Origin: CAWJMD01 sp963845675
GTDB lineage: Bacteria; Actinomycetota; Actinomycetes; Actinomycetales; CAWJMD01
Reading direction: 5' to 3'
DNA length: 64,000 bases
Assembly (NCBI GenBank): GCA_963845675.1
Contig: CAWJSX010000001.1
Coordinates: forward strand, 1,984,001-2,048,000
Shown: one piece after another, positions 38,074 through 47,842 of the stretch
Layout: each line of letters starts with the position of its first letter
Position numbering within the stretch: position 1 is the first letter of the stretch
The notes under the pieces: model-generated
Told to the model about the DNA's origin: nothing
Database searches by the model: none
The model's input: the letters and a program-made list of their open reading frames with translations, nothing else
Position numbers and translations under genes: made by a program

Positions 38074-38562
38074 TCACTGTCCTCCAGTGGTTGTGCGAGT
38101 GGTCTTGGTGGTCTGGGTCCGCTTGCTCGCGGCGGCCTTCTTCGTGGTCCCGGACGCCGTGGACTTCCTGCGTCGGGGCGCCGTCGTCGTCGCCGGCGCT
38201 GCGTCCCGCACGTCGTCGCCCTGCTGGGCCTCCGCGCGGAACGAGGCGTAGATGTCGAGCAGCACCCGGCGGTGCCGTTCGCTGAGGTGGGGATCGGTCA
38301 TGATCGCCGTCTCCACCTCGGCCCGGGTCTCGCGCTCGTCGAGGATCCCGGCCCGTACGTAGAGCACCTCCGCCGAGATGCGAAGGCCCTTCGCGATCTG
38401 CTGGAGCACCTCCGCGCTCGGCTTGCGCAGGCCACGCTCCACCTGGCTCAGGTAGGGGTTCGAGACGCCGGCGGCCTCCGCGAGCTGCCGCAGCGAGAGC
38501 TTCGCGCCCTGCCGCTGCTCGCGCAGGAACTCACCGAGCTCGGTGACCTTCAGCGTTGCCAT
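38074..38562 (-). CDS. XRE-family transcriptional regulator upstream of the HbhA-like gene
   Basis: This 162-residue protein has a Cro/CI helix-turn-helix (LGEFLREQRQGAKLSLRQLA and AGVSNPYLSQVERGLRKPS, residues 9-49). A helical segment with AGILDERETRAEVETAI follows, then a C-terminal basic Thr/Lys-rich tail. It matches Rv0474, the regulator coupled to hbhA. Its own tail resembles the tail of the downstream protein. The intact reading frame and tight coupling suggest co-expression and possibly autoregulation. Confidence 0.85.
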   Translation of the reverse strand: MATLKVTELGEFLREQRQGAKLSLRQLAEAAGVSNPYLSQVERGLRKPSAEVLQQIAKGLRISAEVLYVRAGILDERETRAEVETAIMTDPHLSERHRRVLLDIYASFRAEAQQGDDVRDAAPATTTAPRRRKSTASGTTKKAAASKRTQTTKTTRTTTGGQ

Positions 38563-38641
38563 GCCTCCACCATGCTTGCTCTGGCAAGCAGTTGCAAGCG
38601 CTAGCAGCAGCAAGCGGACGTGGCGTGCGTCACGTCCGTGC

Positions 38642-39495
38642 TCAGGGCCTGACGGGGCGCCGGTCCTTGACGCCCAGCAGCTCCCGCGCGTCGGCGGTGC
38701 CCATCGGGGGCCGCTGCATCTCCGTCGCACAGCCGTGCGGCGCGCGCGACCAGCTCGGCGTTGCCGTGCACCGGGCGCCCCCGGCCGTACATGAGGTTGT
38801 CCTCCATGCCGACCCGCAGGTGGCCACCCATCGACAGGGCAGCGGCCATCACCGGCAGGTGGCTGCGCCCGATCCCGGTGGCCGACCAGGAGGTGACCTC
38901 CGCCGGGAGCGCCGCCACACCGGCGACCAGCGCCTGCGGCGGTGCCGGGCATGCCGCCGGGCACGCCGGTGACGAAGTCGACGTGCACCCTGCCGCCGAA
39001 CGGCAGCCCGCAGGTGTCGACCAGACGGCGCAGCGACTCGACCTGGCCCAGGTCGAACAGCTCGAACTCCGGCACCACCTCGCGCTCCTGCGCCTGGCGG
39101 TACAGGTCGACCATCAACGACCACGGGTTCATGAAGACGTCGTCGCCGAAGTTGACGGTGCCGCAGGTCAGCGAGCACGAGTCCGGCTCGGCCTCCAGCA
39201 CGCGCAGCCGCGTCTCGAGCGGGTCGTGGACGCTGCCGCCGGTCGACAGCTGGACCACCAGGTCGGTCTGCTCGCGCAGCGCCTCGACGGTGGCGCGGAG
39301 CCGTCCCAGGTCGAGGGTGGGCCGGTGGTCGTCGTCGCGGATGTGGACGTGCACCAGCGCCGCCCCCGCGGCCTCGCACGCGACCGCCGTCGCGACGAGC
39401 TCGTCGAGCGTGGTCGGCAGCTGCGGCCACTGCTCCTTGGACGTCTCGGCCCCGGTGGGGGCCACGGTGATCAGCGTCGTCGGCACGGCGGGCAT
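38642..39495 (-). CDS. BKACE-family beta-keto acid cleavage enzyme (two apparent insertions)
   Basis: This protein of about 283 residues belongs to the DUF849/3-keto-5-aminohexanoate cleavage family, which splits beta-keto acids with acetyl-CoA. Seen are LITVAPTGAETSKEQWPQLP at the N-terminus, the metal-site histidines in ALVHVHIRDDD, VQLSTGGS, PEFELFDLGQV and MGGHLRVGMEDNLMYGRG. Frame breaks near 38940 (GCCGCAGGCG) and 38729 (TGTGCGACGG) are both +1; repair gives an ending ELLGVKDRRPVRP. The beta-keto acid used is unknown. Confidence 0.82.
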
Positions 39496-39533
39496 CCTGC
39501 CAGACCGGACGTGCCGTCCCTGGACCCGTCCGG

Positions 39534-40573
39534 TCAGGGGGCGACGACGGCCTCCTGGGCGCCGCTGACGCCGTCGGCGACGAGCACGGCGTCGACGGGC
39601 ACCGACGCGCTTGACGACCGCCAGGGCGATCGGGCCCAGCTCGTGGTGGCGCACGACGCTGGTCAGCCGTCCGACCGGCCGCTCGCCGTCCTTGCCGCCC
39701 GGGGCCGTCAGCGCGGTGCCCGGCTCCGGCAGCAGGTGCCCCGAGCCGTCCAGGTGCAGGAAGACCAGCCGCCGCGGCGGCCGTCCCAGGTTGTGCACCC
39801 GCGCGACGGTCTCCTGGCCGCGGTAGCAGCCCTTCTGCAGGTGCACCGCCGTGCGCAGCCAGTCGAGCTCGTGCGGGATCGTCCGGTGGTCGGTGTCGGC
39901 ACCGAAGCGGGGGCGCCACGCCGCGACCCGCAGCGCCTCGGCGGCCCAGGTGCCGGCGAGCGCGAGATCCGCCGGTCAGCGAACCGATCTCGCCACGCGG
40001 GACGAGCACCTCGACCCAGGCCGCTCCGGGCCGGGGTGGTCCGCGTCGTCGACGCCGCTGTAGCTCACGCTGCCGTCCGACAGCGCGGCCACGGGTCGAC
40101 CCACGCCACCGTCCTCGCCGAGGGAGTCCAGCGCACGGCCGGGCACGCCGGAGAGGACGGCCCAGTCTCCCGTCACGTCGGTGATCTCGACGCGCAGCAT
40201 GAAGCGCATCTTCTCCAGGTGGGCGACGAGCGGGCGCCCCGCGCCGGGCTCGACCGTGATCCAGCAGGTCTCACCGTCGTCGACCAGGTGCAGGGCGTTC
40301 TCGACGTGACCGTGCGGGCTGAGGACCAGCGCCTCGGCCGACGTCGCCGGGGGCCAGGTCGCGCAGCCGCTGGGTGGTCAGGGTGTCGAGCCAGGTCAGG
40401 CGGTCCGGCCCCGGAGACGGTGACGACCTCGCGGTGCGACGTGTCGACGACGGCCAGCCCCGCCGCTGAGGGCCGCTGCTCGCGCGTCGGGTCGCCGTAG
40501 TGCCAGGCGACGTCGGCGTCGAGGCCGTGGCCGGCGACGGCGCCTCGCGCTGCAGGAGCGGTGAGCCCGTCAC
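39534..40573 (-). CDS. ygfZ: YgfZ/GcvT-type folate-binding protein (several apparent indels)
   Basis: YgfZ is a tetrahydrofolate-binding protein that supports Fe-S cluster enzymes. The signature KGCYRGQETVARV is present near 39820, preceded by TVEPGAGRPLVAHLEKMRFM and an N-terminal AWHYGDPTREQR...GLAVVDTSHR. At least five frame changes occur between 40550 and 39600, so the protein must be pieced together from three frames (about 340 residues). GTG 40573 overlaps the nitrobindin stop. The pair matches Rv0811c and Rv0813c in M. tuberculosis. Confidence 0.82.
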
Positions 40574-41132
40574 GGCGTGGCCCTCGCTGCGCCACGCGCT
40601 TCAGCCGGGCGGAGGCGTGCGACGACATGGGCGTCGCCGACCGCGGCCATGTCCATCACCCACAGCAGGTCCCCCTCGACCATGCCGTACATGCGCTGCG
40701 CCGCCGTGTACTCCTTGGCGGTGGTGGTGCGGGCCACCACGTCGGTCGTCAGGTCGACGCGGGCGCCGGTGGCACGGCCGGTGTAGATCTCGACGAAACC
40801 GGTCGGGTGGGCCAGCAGCACCTCGACGTCGATGCCCTGGTGGTCGCGGGCGGCCGCGTCCGCCGCCTCGGGCGATCGGCGGGACGACCACCCGCCAGTA
40901 CCCGGACTCGCTCGCGAGGGGTCGGACGACCTCGCCGTCGTCGTCCAGCAGGAAGGACTGGGAGCGGTAGTGCAGGAAGGCGCGGCCGTCATGGCTGAAC
41001 TCGACCTCCTGGCCGAACGGCACGCTCGTCGATGGTCGGGTACCCGACGACGCCGGCGCCCTCCCAGCGGCCGAGCAGCCAGGCGACGGGCACCAGCGGC
41101 GCGGGCAGGTCCTCGGGGATCTCGAAGGGCAT
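40570..41132 (-). CDS. Nitrobindin-like FABP-fold haem protein (apparent indels)
   Basis: This protein of about 185 residues starts MPFEIPEDLPAPLVPVAWL and continues LGRWEGAGVVGYPT, which matches nitrobindin (Rv0813c). The family is a ten-stranded barrel that binds ferric haem and nitric oxide or peroxynitrite. Further pieces are FGQEVEFSHDGRAFLHYRSQ, GFVEIYTGRATGARVDL and YGMVEGDLLWVMDMAAVG. The proximal histidine would be in the C-terminal SSHASARLKRV, which lies in a shifted frame. Breaks fall near 41018, 40877 and 40630. Confidence 0.82.
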
Positions 41133-41142
41133 CGAGCGCCGC

Positions 41143-41247
41143 TCAGCGCTGGCCGGCGAAGAGCTTGTAGACCACGTAGACGGCGAACCAGCCGATCACG
41201 AGGCTCGAGAGGACGAGCAGCGAGATGTAGAACGCTTCCAGACCCAT
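41143..41247 (-). CDS. 34-residue single-pass membrane protein
   Basis: A complete small reading frame, MGLEAFYISLLVLSSLVIGW then FAVYVVYKLFAGQR, runs from ATG 41247 to the stop at 41143. One hydrophobic helix covers nearly the whole protein, with a basic C-terminal end (KLFAGQR). It ends 11 bases before the nitrobindin start and is on the same strand, so it may be co-transcribed. Such tiny membrane proteins usually partner larger complexes. I recognise no named family; the uninterrupted frame and membrane-like sequence support reality. Confidence 0.7.
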   Translation of the reverse strand: MGLEAFYISLLVLSSLVIGWFAVYVVYKLFAGQR

Positions 41248-41315
41248 GCGGCCAGCCTACGCGGTGGCTCCTCGGCGCGGCTCGGCGTGGTGGCGCTGCT
41301 CCTACGCTGGCCCGC

Positions 41316-41679
41316 ATGACCGCCTCACTCGTCGTGAAGTGCACCTGCGGGGACGATGCCCCCGAGCGGTGCAACCAGGCACTGACCGTCGCCGCCACAG
41401 CGGTCGCCTCCGGCGCCGACGTGTCCCTGTGGCTCACCGGCGAGGCTGCGTGGCTGGCCGTGCCGGGACGGGCGGCGCAGATCACGCTCGAGCACGCGGC
41501 GCCGTTCGACGAGCTGCTCGGCGGGTGTGCTCGAGAGCGGTGAGGTCGTCGTCTGCTCACAGTGCGCCCTGCGACGGGGGCTCACCGAGGCCGACCTGGT
41601 GCCCGGCGTGCGGATCGCGGGGTCGGCGCAGTTCGTCGAGCGGGCGCTGACGCAGGGCGTGCAGGCGCTCGTCTACTGA
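41316..41679 (+). CDS. DsrE-family protein (one apparent insertion)
   Basis: This protein of about 120 residues has the DsrE/F-like alpha-beta fold pattern: SLVVKCTCGDDAPERCNQAL, ASGADVSLWLTGEAAWL and VVVCSQCALRRGLTEADL. Several cysteines (CTC, CSQC) could serve sulfur relay. The frame breaks near 41525 (extra base in GGGTGTGCTC), after which the remainder is clean to QALVY. It diverges from the small membrane gene. Function is unproven; sulfur transfer is a family-level guess. Confidence 0.75.
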
Positions 41680-41695
41680 CGGCGCCCCGACGGGC

Positions 41696-42423
41696 TCAGC
41701 CCAGGACGCGAGCGAGCAGGTAGACCACGGCGCCGGACGAGCAGACCTGCGCCGCGCCGATCGCCACACCGGCCTGCCTCGACGTGGCGGACGGCAGCGC
41801 AGTGAACAGCCGGTCGAAGCTCGCCATCACCCCCGCGACCACGGCACCCATCACCGCCGCCGGAGCTGCCGGCCACGTCGTCCAGGATCCCCGCGGCCAG
41901 CGCCGCGAACGTCGCCCCGACGACCAGCGCGAAGGGCCCCGTGACCCGCTGCGGCCAGGGCAGGGCGAGCGCACCCGCGACGGCGACCACCGCCGCGGCG
42001 GCCGTCACCACGAGCTCCGGGGTCTGCTGGCTCGGCGGCCACCCACCCCGCCACGAGCTCGACGACGACGACGCCGGACACCACGCCGGTCACGGACTCG
42101 ACCAGGCGCGGACGCATGTCCCGGCGCAGCAGCTGGTGGGCGAACGTGGCCACCACGGACATCGCCAGGCCGGCCGCGAGCCAGCTGAGACCGGCGTCCC
42201 CCGGGTCGAGCGAGACCAGCAGGACGGCGCCGGCGCCGCACAGGGACAGCACCGTGGTGCTGCCGCGCTGGGTGGGCAGCCCGAGCAGGTTGGGCCAGCC
42301 GGTCGCCAGGGCCACGACGGCCACGAGGAGCGACGCCGACAGCAGGAAGGGACCGGCGAGCGCACCCACAGCGAGCAGCACGGCGAGCACGGCCGCCGCA
42401 GCCGACGGGACGATCCTGGTCAC
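41696..42423 (-). CDS. Polytopic membrane protein of unknown function (two apparent insertions)
   Basis: The reconstructed protein of about 241 residues has seven or eight hydrophobic segments, beginning AAAAVLAVLLAVGALAGPF and including LLVAVVALATGWPNLLG and FALVVGATFAALAAGILDD. It ends VVYLLARVLG. Frame changes near 42026 and 41876 are both +1 in the reading direction. No motif is recognised. It lies back-to-back with glnR and tail-to-tail with the DsrE gene. Confidence 0.65.
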
Positions 42424-42558
42424 GTCCGCATCCTGGCAGACACCCCTGGCACGGCCGCGAGGTCACCTATCCTGGGCGCCTGGTCGACGGTCCGCCGTGC
42501 TGCGCGGTCGGTCGGACGGGTCGGCGTCCCGCGTCGACACCCCGCCACGGAGGTGCGG

Positions 42559-43281
42559 ATGGCTCACCTGCTGCTGCTGACCAACGCCCTCTCGCCGTCT
42601 AGCGAGGTCCTGCCGGCGCTCGGGCTGCTGGCCCACCACGTGCGCGTGCTGCCGGCCGAGCCCGCCGCCCTCGTCGACGCCCCCGTCGCGGACGCCGTCC
42701 TCGTCGATGGCCGCCGCGACCTCGCCGCGGCCCGCTCGCTGTGCCGGCTGATGCGGACCACCGGTCTCGCCAGCCCCCTGCTGATCGTCCTGACCGAGGG
42801 AGGGCTGGCGGCGGTGGCCGCCGACTGGGGCGCGGACGACGTCCTCGTCGACACCGCCGGTCCGGCCGAGGTCGAGGCCCGGCTGCGGCTCGCGGCCGGA
42901 CGCGCGCGGCTCGAGGCGGAGGGCAGCAGCGAGCCCGACGAGATCCGCGCCGGCGACGTCGTGATCGACGAGGTGACGTACTCGGCGAAGGTCCGCGGGC
43001 GCGCGCTCGACCTCACGTACAAGGAGTTCGAGCTGCTGAAGTTCCTCGCGCAGCACCCGGGGCGCGTGTTCAGCCGGGCCCAGCTGCTGCAGGAGGTGTG
43101 GGGCTACGACTACTTCGGCGGCACCCGGACGGTGGACGTCCACGTCCGGCGGCTGCGGGCCAAGCTCGGCACCGAGCACGAGCAGCTGATCGGCACGGTC
43201 CGCAACGTCGGCTACCGGTTCGTCCCGCCCGCCGCGGCCCGCGACCGCCAGCGCGAGCCCGAGCCGTCCCCCGCCGGCTGA
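42559..43281 (+). CDS. glnR: Nitrogen-metabolism regulator GlnR
   Basis: GlnR is an orphan OmpR-family regulator that controls glutamine synthetase, ammonium and nitrate genes in actinobacteria. The 240-residue protein has the diagnostic N-terminus LLLLTNALSPSSEVLPALGL, receiver-like TEGGLAAVAADWGADDVL, and the winged helix VFSRAQLLQEVWGYDYFGG with VHVRRLRAKLGTEHEQLIG. ATG 42559 follows GGAGGTG. It is intact within the indel-rich block. The neighbour mshD is also adjacent in mycobacteria (Rv0818-Rv0819). Confidence 0.93.
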   Translation: MAHLLLLTNALSPSSEVLPALGLLAHHVRVLPAEPAALVDAPVADAVLVDGRRDLAAARSLCRLMRTTGLASPLLIVLTEGGLAAVAADWGADDVLVDTAGPAEVEARLRLAAGRARLEAEGSSEPDEIRAGDVVIDEVTYSAKVRGRALDLTYKEFELLKFLAQHPGRVFSRAQLLQEVWGYDYFGGTRTVDVHVRRLRAKLGTEHEQLIGTVRNVGYRFVPPAAARDRQREPEPSPAG

Positions 43282-43420
43282 CCGCAGTCGCGGCCTATCG
43301 CGCCAGCCCCGGACCGGTGGCCGATCTGCGGTCAGAGGGCCCCGGGAACCGCAGATAGTGGCCGATCTGCGGTCGAGAGGGCCCCGGGAACCGCGGATCG
43401 TGGCCGATCTGCGGGGAGGG
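43281..43420. repeat. Tandem palindromic repeats between glnR and mshD
   Basis: Three copies begin TGGCCGATCTGCGG at 43318, 43359 and 43401, a period of 41-42 bases. The first two continue GTC(G)AGAGGGCCCCGGGAA and then CCGCAGAT or CCGCGGAT. The units form alternating stem arms (ATCTGCGGT pairs with ACCGCAGAT), and an outer arm ACCGCAG lies at 43281. A near-copy of the unit boundary (CGCAGATCGTGGCC) occurs at 3943. It probably folds as consecutive hairpins and could terminate glnR or be a REP-like element. Confidence 0.75.
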
Positions 43421-43447
43421 GGTGCGGCGCTGCGCCACAATCGCGGC

Positions 43448-44410
43448 ATGACCCGACCCGTTGACCGGCGCCTGTCGCCGGACGCCCTCGCCCAGGTGCC
43501 CGCCCTGCTCGAGGCGGCGGAGCAGGCGGACGGGGTGCGGCCGCTGTCCGAGCAGGCCGAGCTGGTGCTGCGGCAGACCCGTGAGTCGACCCTGCACCTG
43601 GGGATCGTGGACGACGAGCGCAGGTGGTGGCGTACGCGCAGGTGGACACGTCCGTGGTGCCGGCGACGGTCGAGGGGACGGTGCACCCGGCACATCGTCG
43701 GCGGGGGCTGGGAGCACAGCTGTGCGAGATCGTCCGCGACTTCGCCGGCCGGGGCGGCTCCCTGGCGTGGGCCCACGGCGGCCACCCCGGCGCACGGGCG
43801 CTCGCGGACGCCACGGGGGCCGAGCGGGTCCGGGAGCTGTGGCAGATGAGCCGGCCGCTGACGGGCCGCTCCGCGCCTCGCCCTGCCGCCGGTGGACCTG
43901 CCCGAGGGGCTCCGGATCCGTCCCTTCGTGGTGGGCCAGGACGAGCGGGCCTTCCTCGCGGTCAACGCCGCGGCGTTCCGCGAGCACCCGGAGCAGGGTG
44001 CCTGGCGGTACGTCGACCTGACGGCCCGCTTCGGGGAGCCCTGGTTCGACCCCGCCGGCTTCCTGCTGGTCGAGGACGCGTCGACGGACGAGCTCCTCGG
44101 CTTCCACTGGACGAAGGTGCACGCCGCCTCGCCCGGGCGTCTGGCCGTCGGCGAGGTGTACGTGGTGGGGGTGCACCCCGGAGCGCAGGGCCGTGGCGTC
44201 GGCGGCGCGGCCACGCGCGCCGGGCTGCAGCACCTGGCCGGCGTCCGCGACGAGGCCGGCGCGCCCCTTGGCGAGGTGATGCTCTACGTCGAGGCCAGCA
44301 ACGACACCGCACTGCGCGTGTACCGCGGCCTCGGCTTCGAGGTGTCGGGCGTCGACGAGCAGTACGCCCTCGGGCCGAACGAGGCCTCGGATGCGATAGT
44401 GACGTCATGA
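43448..44410 (+). CDS. mshD: Mycothiol synthase MshD (two apparent indels)
   Basis: MshD acetylates the cysteinyl amine in the last step of mycothiol synthesis and consists of two GNAT domains. The N-terminal half has VEGTVHPAHRRRGLGAQL. The C-terminal half has FLAVNAAAFREHPEQGAW, EVYVVGVHPGAQGRGVGG with the acetyl-CoA loop, and LYVEASNDTALRVYRGLGF. Frame breaks fall near 43623 (a missing G before GTGGTGGCG) and near 43883 (+1). The repaired length is about 320 residues. The stop overlaps the ppk start. Confidence 0.9.
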
Positions 44411-46611
44411 CGACCTCGGCGTCCGAAGGGCGGGCTGACACGGCCGCCTGGCCGTCGACGCCCGACGACGCTGCCGCCCTGGCGGACCTTCCGGACGACC
44501 GGTTCCTCGACCGCGAGCTGAGCTGGCTGGCGTTCAACGAGCGGGTGCTCGAGCTGGCCGAGGACGCGACCATCCCGCTGCTGGAACGTGTCCGCTACCT
44601 GGCGATCTTCGCGAGCAACCTCGACGAGTTCTTCATGGTCAGGGTGGCCGGGCTGCAGCGCCGCATCGCGACCGGTCTGGCCGTCACCGCGGTCTCGGGT
44701 CTCGAGCCGCGTGAGGTGCTCGACGCGATCGCCGTGCGCGCTCACGACCTGATGACCCGCCACGCCGAGGTCTTCGCCTCGGACGTCCGGCCGGCACTCG
44801 TCGACAACGGCATCGCGCTGGTCGCGTGGGACGCGCTCTCCCCGCGCCGAGCAGGAACGCCTCGGCGCCCTGTTCACCGAGCGCGTGTTCCCGGTGCTGA
44901 CCCCGCTCGCCGTCGATCCGGCGCACCCCTTCCCCTACATCTCGGGCCTCTCGCTCAACCTCGCGGTCGTCGTGCGCAACCCGACCACCGAGACCGAGCA
45001 CTTCGCGCGGGTGAAGGTGCCGCCGCTGCTGCCCCGTTTCGTCGAGATCGACGAGGACACAGGCGATCCCGAGGCGCTCGCGGCCGGCACGCACGGCCAG
45101 CGCCGGTCGCGCTTCATCGGTCTCGAGGACCTCATCGCCGTCCACCTGGACCAGCTGTTCCCCGGCATGGAGGTACGCCAGCACCACACGTTCCGGGTGA
45201 CGCGCAACGAGGACTTCGAGGTCGAGGAGGACGACGCCGAGAACCTCCTGCAGGCCCTGGAGAAGGAGCTGCTGCGCCGCCGGTTCGGTCCGCCCGTGCG
45301 GCTCGAGCTGGCCGAGGACTGCGACCCGCACGTGCGCGACCTGCTGATGCGCGAGCTGAGCGTCAGCGAGGCTCAGGTCTACACGCTGCCCAAGCCCCTC
45401 GACCTGCGCGGCCTCAACGCGGTGGCGGACGTCGACCGGCACGACCTGCACCACCACACGTTCGTGCCGCGCACGCACCGCAACCTGACCGACGGTCGCG
45501 AGACGGCCAAGCCCAGCGACGTGTTCGGCGCCATCAGCCGCGGCGACATCCTGCTGCACCACCCGTACGACTCCTTCTCGACGTCGGTGCAGTCGTTCGT
45601 CGAGCAGGCGGCCGCCGACCCGCGCGTGCTCGCGATCAAGCAGACGCTCTACCGCACGAGCGGTGACTCGCCGATCGTCGACGCGCTGATCGACGCGGCC
45701 GAGGCCGGCAAGCAGGTGCTGGCGCTGGTGGAGATCAAGGCCCGCTTCGACGAGCAGGCGAACATCACGTGGGCGCGCAAGCTGGAGCAGGCCGGCGTGC
45801 ACGTCGTGTACGGCATCGTCGGGCTCAAGACCCACGCGAAGCTCTGCCTGGTGGTGCGCCAGGAGGCGGAGGGCATCCGCCGCTACTGCCACGTGGGCAC
45901 CGGCAACTACAACCCCAAGACGGCGCGCATCTACGAGGACGTCGGCCTGCTGTCGGCCGACCCCGACCTGGGCGAGGACCTGTCGCGGCTGTTCAACCAG
46001 CTGAGCGGCTACGCCCCGAAGACCTCGTTCACGCGGCTGCTCGTCGCGCCGCGCGTCCCTGCGCAGCGGCCTCGTCGACCGGATCGAGGACGAGGTCGAG
46101 AACCACCGTCAGGGACGGCCCGCCGGCGTGCGACTGAAGGTCAACTCGATCGTGGACGAGACCGTCATCGACGCCCTGTACCGGGCGTCCATGGCCGGGG
46201 TGCCCGTCGACCTCGTGGTCCGGGGCATCTGCGCGCTGAGAGCCCGGCGTCCCGGGGCTCAGCGAGAACATCCGCGTGCGCAGCGTCATGGGCCGGTTCC
46301 TGGAGCACTCGCGGTTGTTCGCGTTCGACGGCGGCGGCGAGCCGGTGATGTACATCGGGAGCGCGGACCTGATGCACCGCAACCTCGACCGGCGGGTCGA
46401 GACGCTGACGCGTCTCACCGAACCCGCGCAGGTGCAGCAGCTCGACGAGCTGCTCACGCTGTCGATGGACGACGGCACGGCGTCCTGGCACCTCGACGCC
46501 AGCGGACGATGGACCCGCCGCCACCTGGACGAGGACGGCGAGCCGCTGCTCGACCTGCAGGAGCACCTCATCACGCAGCGGGCTCGGCGACGCGGCTCGC
46601 GGCGGCGGTGA
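44407..46611 (+). CDS. ppk: Polyphosphate kinase 1 (three apparent insertions)
   Basis: Ppk1 reversibly polymerises phosphate from ATP into polyphosphate. The N-terminal domain (DRFLDRELSWLAFNERVLEL), head domain and both catalytic domains are present. Catalytic landmarks are the autophosphorylated histidine in GLKTHAKLCLVV and CHVGTGNYNPKTARIY, with SRGDILLHHPYDSF and VLAIKQTLYRTSGDSPIV upstream. Frame breaks are near 44855, 46060 and 46240, each +1; the 1.2 kb between the first two is clean. The repaired length is about 733 residues. With pst, phoU and senX3-regX3 it forms the phosphate theme here. Confidence 0.93.
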
Positions 46612-46725
46612 ACGAGCGACCGGTCCCGACCCCGCCGCGCGGCGTCTCGGCGACCGGCCGATCGTCCGGGTGGCCGCGGCGGTGACGCCGACCGGCCCCG
46701 GACGCTGTCGCACGGTCCGCGGTCG

Positions 46726-47666
46726 GTGGCGACGGCGGTGACCCCCACACGGTCCAGGCGGCCGGTGCGGTGGTGTGGCGGCTCACGAAGGGCGCAGATC
46801 GAGGTGCTGCTCGTGCACCGTCCGCGGTACGGCGACTGGTCGTGGCCGAAGGGCAAGCTCGACCCGGGCGAGACCGCGCTGGTGGCGGCCGTCCGCGAGG
46901 TGGCGGAGGAGACCGGGCTGGAGGTCGCGCTCGGCATCCCTCTGCCGACCGCGCGGTACCGGCTCAGCGACAGCCTCGAACAAGTCCGTCCGCTACTGGG
47001 CGGCGCGCGGACCCGACGGCCCGCCCCCGCGCCCACCCGACCGCTCGAGGTGGACGAGACGGCCTGGGTGGGTGTTGAGGAGGCGACGACCCGCCTCACC
47101 CGCCGCGGCGACCGCGCGCAGCTGGCGCCCTCGACGGCCGCCCACGCGGAAGGCGCGCTCGACACCTTCCCCGTGGTGGTGTGCGCCACGGACACGCGCG
47201 GCCGAAGTCGTCGTGGGGACGGGAGAACGCCGAGCGTCCGCTGGTCAACGTCGGCCTCGCGCAGGCCTCACGGCTCGCCGACCTGTTGCCGGCGTGGCAG
47301 CCCAGTGGTGCTGTGCAGCCCGTGGAAGCGGTGCGTGCAGACCGTCGAGCCCTTCCTCGCGAGCTCACCGGCGAGCTGCGCACGAAGAAGCGGCTCACCG
47401 AGGACGGTCACCGCCGGGACGCCCCGGACGGCCCGGCTCGTGACCGACCAGCTGCGGAAGGGGCGCGAGCAGTCGTGATCTGCACTCACCGACCGGTGCT
47501 CGGCACGGTGCTCGGCACGCTGGCCGGCGCCGCCCAGGCGGGGATGGCCGGACAGTTCCCGCTCCGGGACCCCTTCCTGCGCCCCGGCGAGGTGCTTCGT
47601 CGCGCACGTCTCGCGACGGGTCACCGGGTCGTCGCGGTGGAGCGGCACGACACCGCGACACGCTGA
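46726..47666 (+). CDS. mutT1: MutT1-like Nudix hydrolase fused to histidine phosphatase (many apparent indels)
   Basis: The N-terminal Nudix domain shows YGDWSWPKGKLDPGETALVA and AVREVAEETGLEV, a complete Nudix box. The C-terminal domain begins RHGHARPKSSW and contains VLCSPWKRCVQTVEPFL and VICTHRPVLGTVL, a SixA-type phosphohistidine phosphatase. This two-domain layout and its place after ppk match mycobacterial MutT1 (Rv2985 beside Rv2984), which clears oxidised guanine nucleotides and diadenosine polyphosphates. At least six frame changes scatter through the gene; the exact start is uncertain. Confidence 0.8.
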
Positions 47667-47722
47667 CCGCGCGCGCCGCCGGTCCGGTCCGTCCCGCATC
47701 CGACACCCAACGGACGCGCGTC

Positions 47723-47744
47723 GTTCACCGGACGTTCACCCACG
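47723..47744 (+). promoter_or_regulatory. PHO box upstream of pstS
   Basis: Two adjacent 11-base direct repeats, GTTCACCGGAC and GTTCACCCAC(G), lie about 100 bases before the pstS start. This is the arrangement of PhoP/RegX3-type PHO boxes in Streptomyces and mycobacteria. Activation of pstSCAB by RegX3 under phosphate starvation is inferred from this and from the regX3 gene at 26.2 kb. Confidence 0.7.
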
Positions 47745-47842
47745 CCGGACGATCACGTCACCTGCCGTCCTTAGCGTCGCCTCACGTCAGGAACCGCGTA
47801 GGCCCCGCCTGGTGCCGGGTCCTCATCGAGAGGTAGACACAC

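Noticed and set aside
35448..38285. A 945-codon open frame on the plus strand.
   Set aside because: It lies opposite asparaginase, UDP-glucose dehydrogenase and the HbhA-like gene. The translation is low-complexity and lacks any domain; it is a high-GC antisense shadow.
43318..43414. Possible CRISPR array.
   Set aside because: There are only three units, the whole 41-42 base unit repeats without unique spacers, and no cas genes are nearby.
44684..45892. A 402-codon minus-strand frame opposite ppk.
   Set aside because: It is a mirror of a conserved enzyme with no own domains or start context.
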